From contig JAIRXX010000364.1 in assembly GCA_031268065.1 (NCBI GenBank), forward strand, positions 1 through 6,008: a DNA stretch of 6,008 bases, in the 5' to 3' direction. The notes under the pieces are model-generated. The model did not search any database. It saw only the letters and a list, made by a program, of their open reading frames with translations, and was not told the DNA's origin. Shown here in pieces: positions 5,920 to 6,008 of the stretch (positions within the stretch are counted from its first letter, which is position 1; each line of letters starts with the position of its first letter). The DNA comes from Propionibacteriaceae bacterium. Its GTDB lineage: Bacteria; Actinomycetota; Actinomycetes; Propionibacteriales; Propionibacteriaceae. The translations under genes were made by a program, and so were the position numbers.

Positions 5920-6008
5920 CGAACCGCAATCAGACGCGACCCGGCAGGCACCACACGAATGGCGCAAACGCCTCTCCCGACCCGCCAACAGGCTGAATAC
6001 GCCAGTGG

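Larger units (their letters stand above)
5836..6008. other. Upstream region of ychF, no supported gene
   Basis: Besides the two inverted repeats and the candidate -10 box, nothing is recognised. One minus-strand frame is open from the window edge (6008) to a TAG at 5849-5847, 52 sense codons. It could be the tail of an upstream gene. Its third-position G+C is only about 60% by hand count, it uses AGA and CGA Arg codons, and its sequence is rich in Arg, Trp and Cys, so it is not called as a gene. Confidence 0.4.

Noticed and set aside
5836..5988. Extension of ychF to the ATG at 5988
   Set aside because: YchF homologues start at the VALTIGIVGLPNVGKS segment; the added 51 residues look like translated intergenic DNA and include the inverted repeats.
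5847..6008. Open minus-strand frame ending at TAG 5849-5847, possibly the tail of an upstream gene such as xseA
   Set aside because: The resemblance to the XseA C-terminus is too weak, codon use is poor, and only 52 sense codons are visible.
1..6008. CRISPR arrays, tRNA or rRNA genes, insertion sequences, attachment sites
   Set aside because: No regularly spaced repeats, tRNA-like cloverleaf, rRNA segments, transposase motifs or flanking direct repeats were seen.

Overview
The window is a stretch of high-G+C bacterial chromosome, most consistent with an actinomycete (Actinomycetota). The two flanking housekeeping proteins, a transketolase and a YchF/OLA1-type ATPase, both read like actinobacterial versions and use G/C-rich codons (sampled 60-base lines: about 62-72% G+C). 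Genus cannot be fixed from this sequence.

Layout, left to right. Bases 1-1739 (minus strand) hold most of a transketolase gene (tkt); its 3' end, roughly 110-120 codons, lies beyond the left edge. Bases 1740-1913 are a divergent intergenic region with candidate promoters for both flanking genes, a GC-rich hairpin, and a repeated GGTAAAC / GTTTACC motif beside both start regions. Bases 1914-4710 (plus strand) are a two-gene operon: an ATP-binding protein and a ten-helix FtsX-type permease of the BceAB (peptide-antibiotic sensing/detoxification) ABC transporter family, overlapping by 14 bases. Bases 4711-4764 are a short convergent gap with no clear terminator. Bases 4765-5835 (minus strand) are ychF, with a GTG start. 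Bases 5836-6008 are its upstream region, with two perfect inverted repeats and no gene that can be supported.

The transporter is the accessory element. ATPase and permease should form one membrane complex, with an extracellular domain of about 235 residues facing a peptide or lipid-cycle target. Its base composition and codon use (many CTA Leu and ATA Ile codons, sampled lines down to 40% G+C) differ from the flanks, and the permease N-terminus reads like Firmicutes/gut-type relatives, so horizontal acquisition between two core genes is plausible. The two-component system (BceRS type) that usually accompanies such transporters is not in the window.

No clearly novel multi-gene system is visible. 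The best leads are the apparently orphan BceAB-type transporter, the motif shared by the two divergent promoters, and a YchF whose usual N-x-x-E nucleotide-specificity motif reads N-C-D-F.
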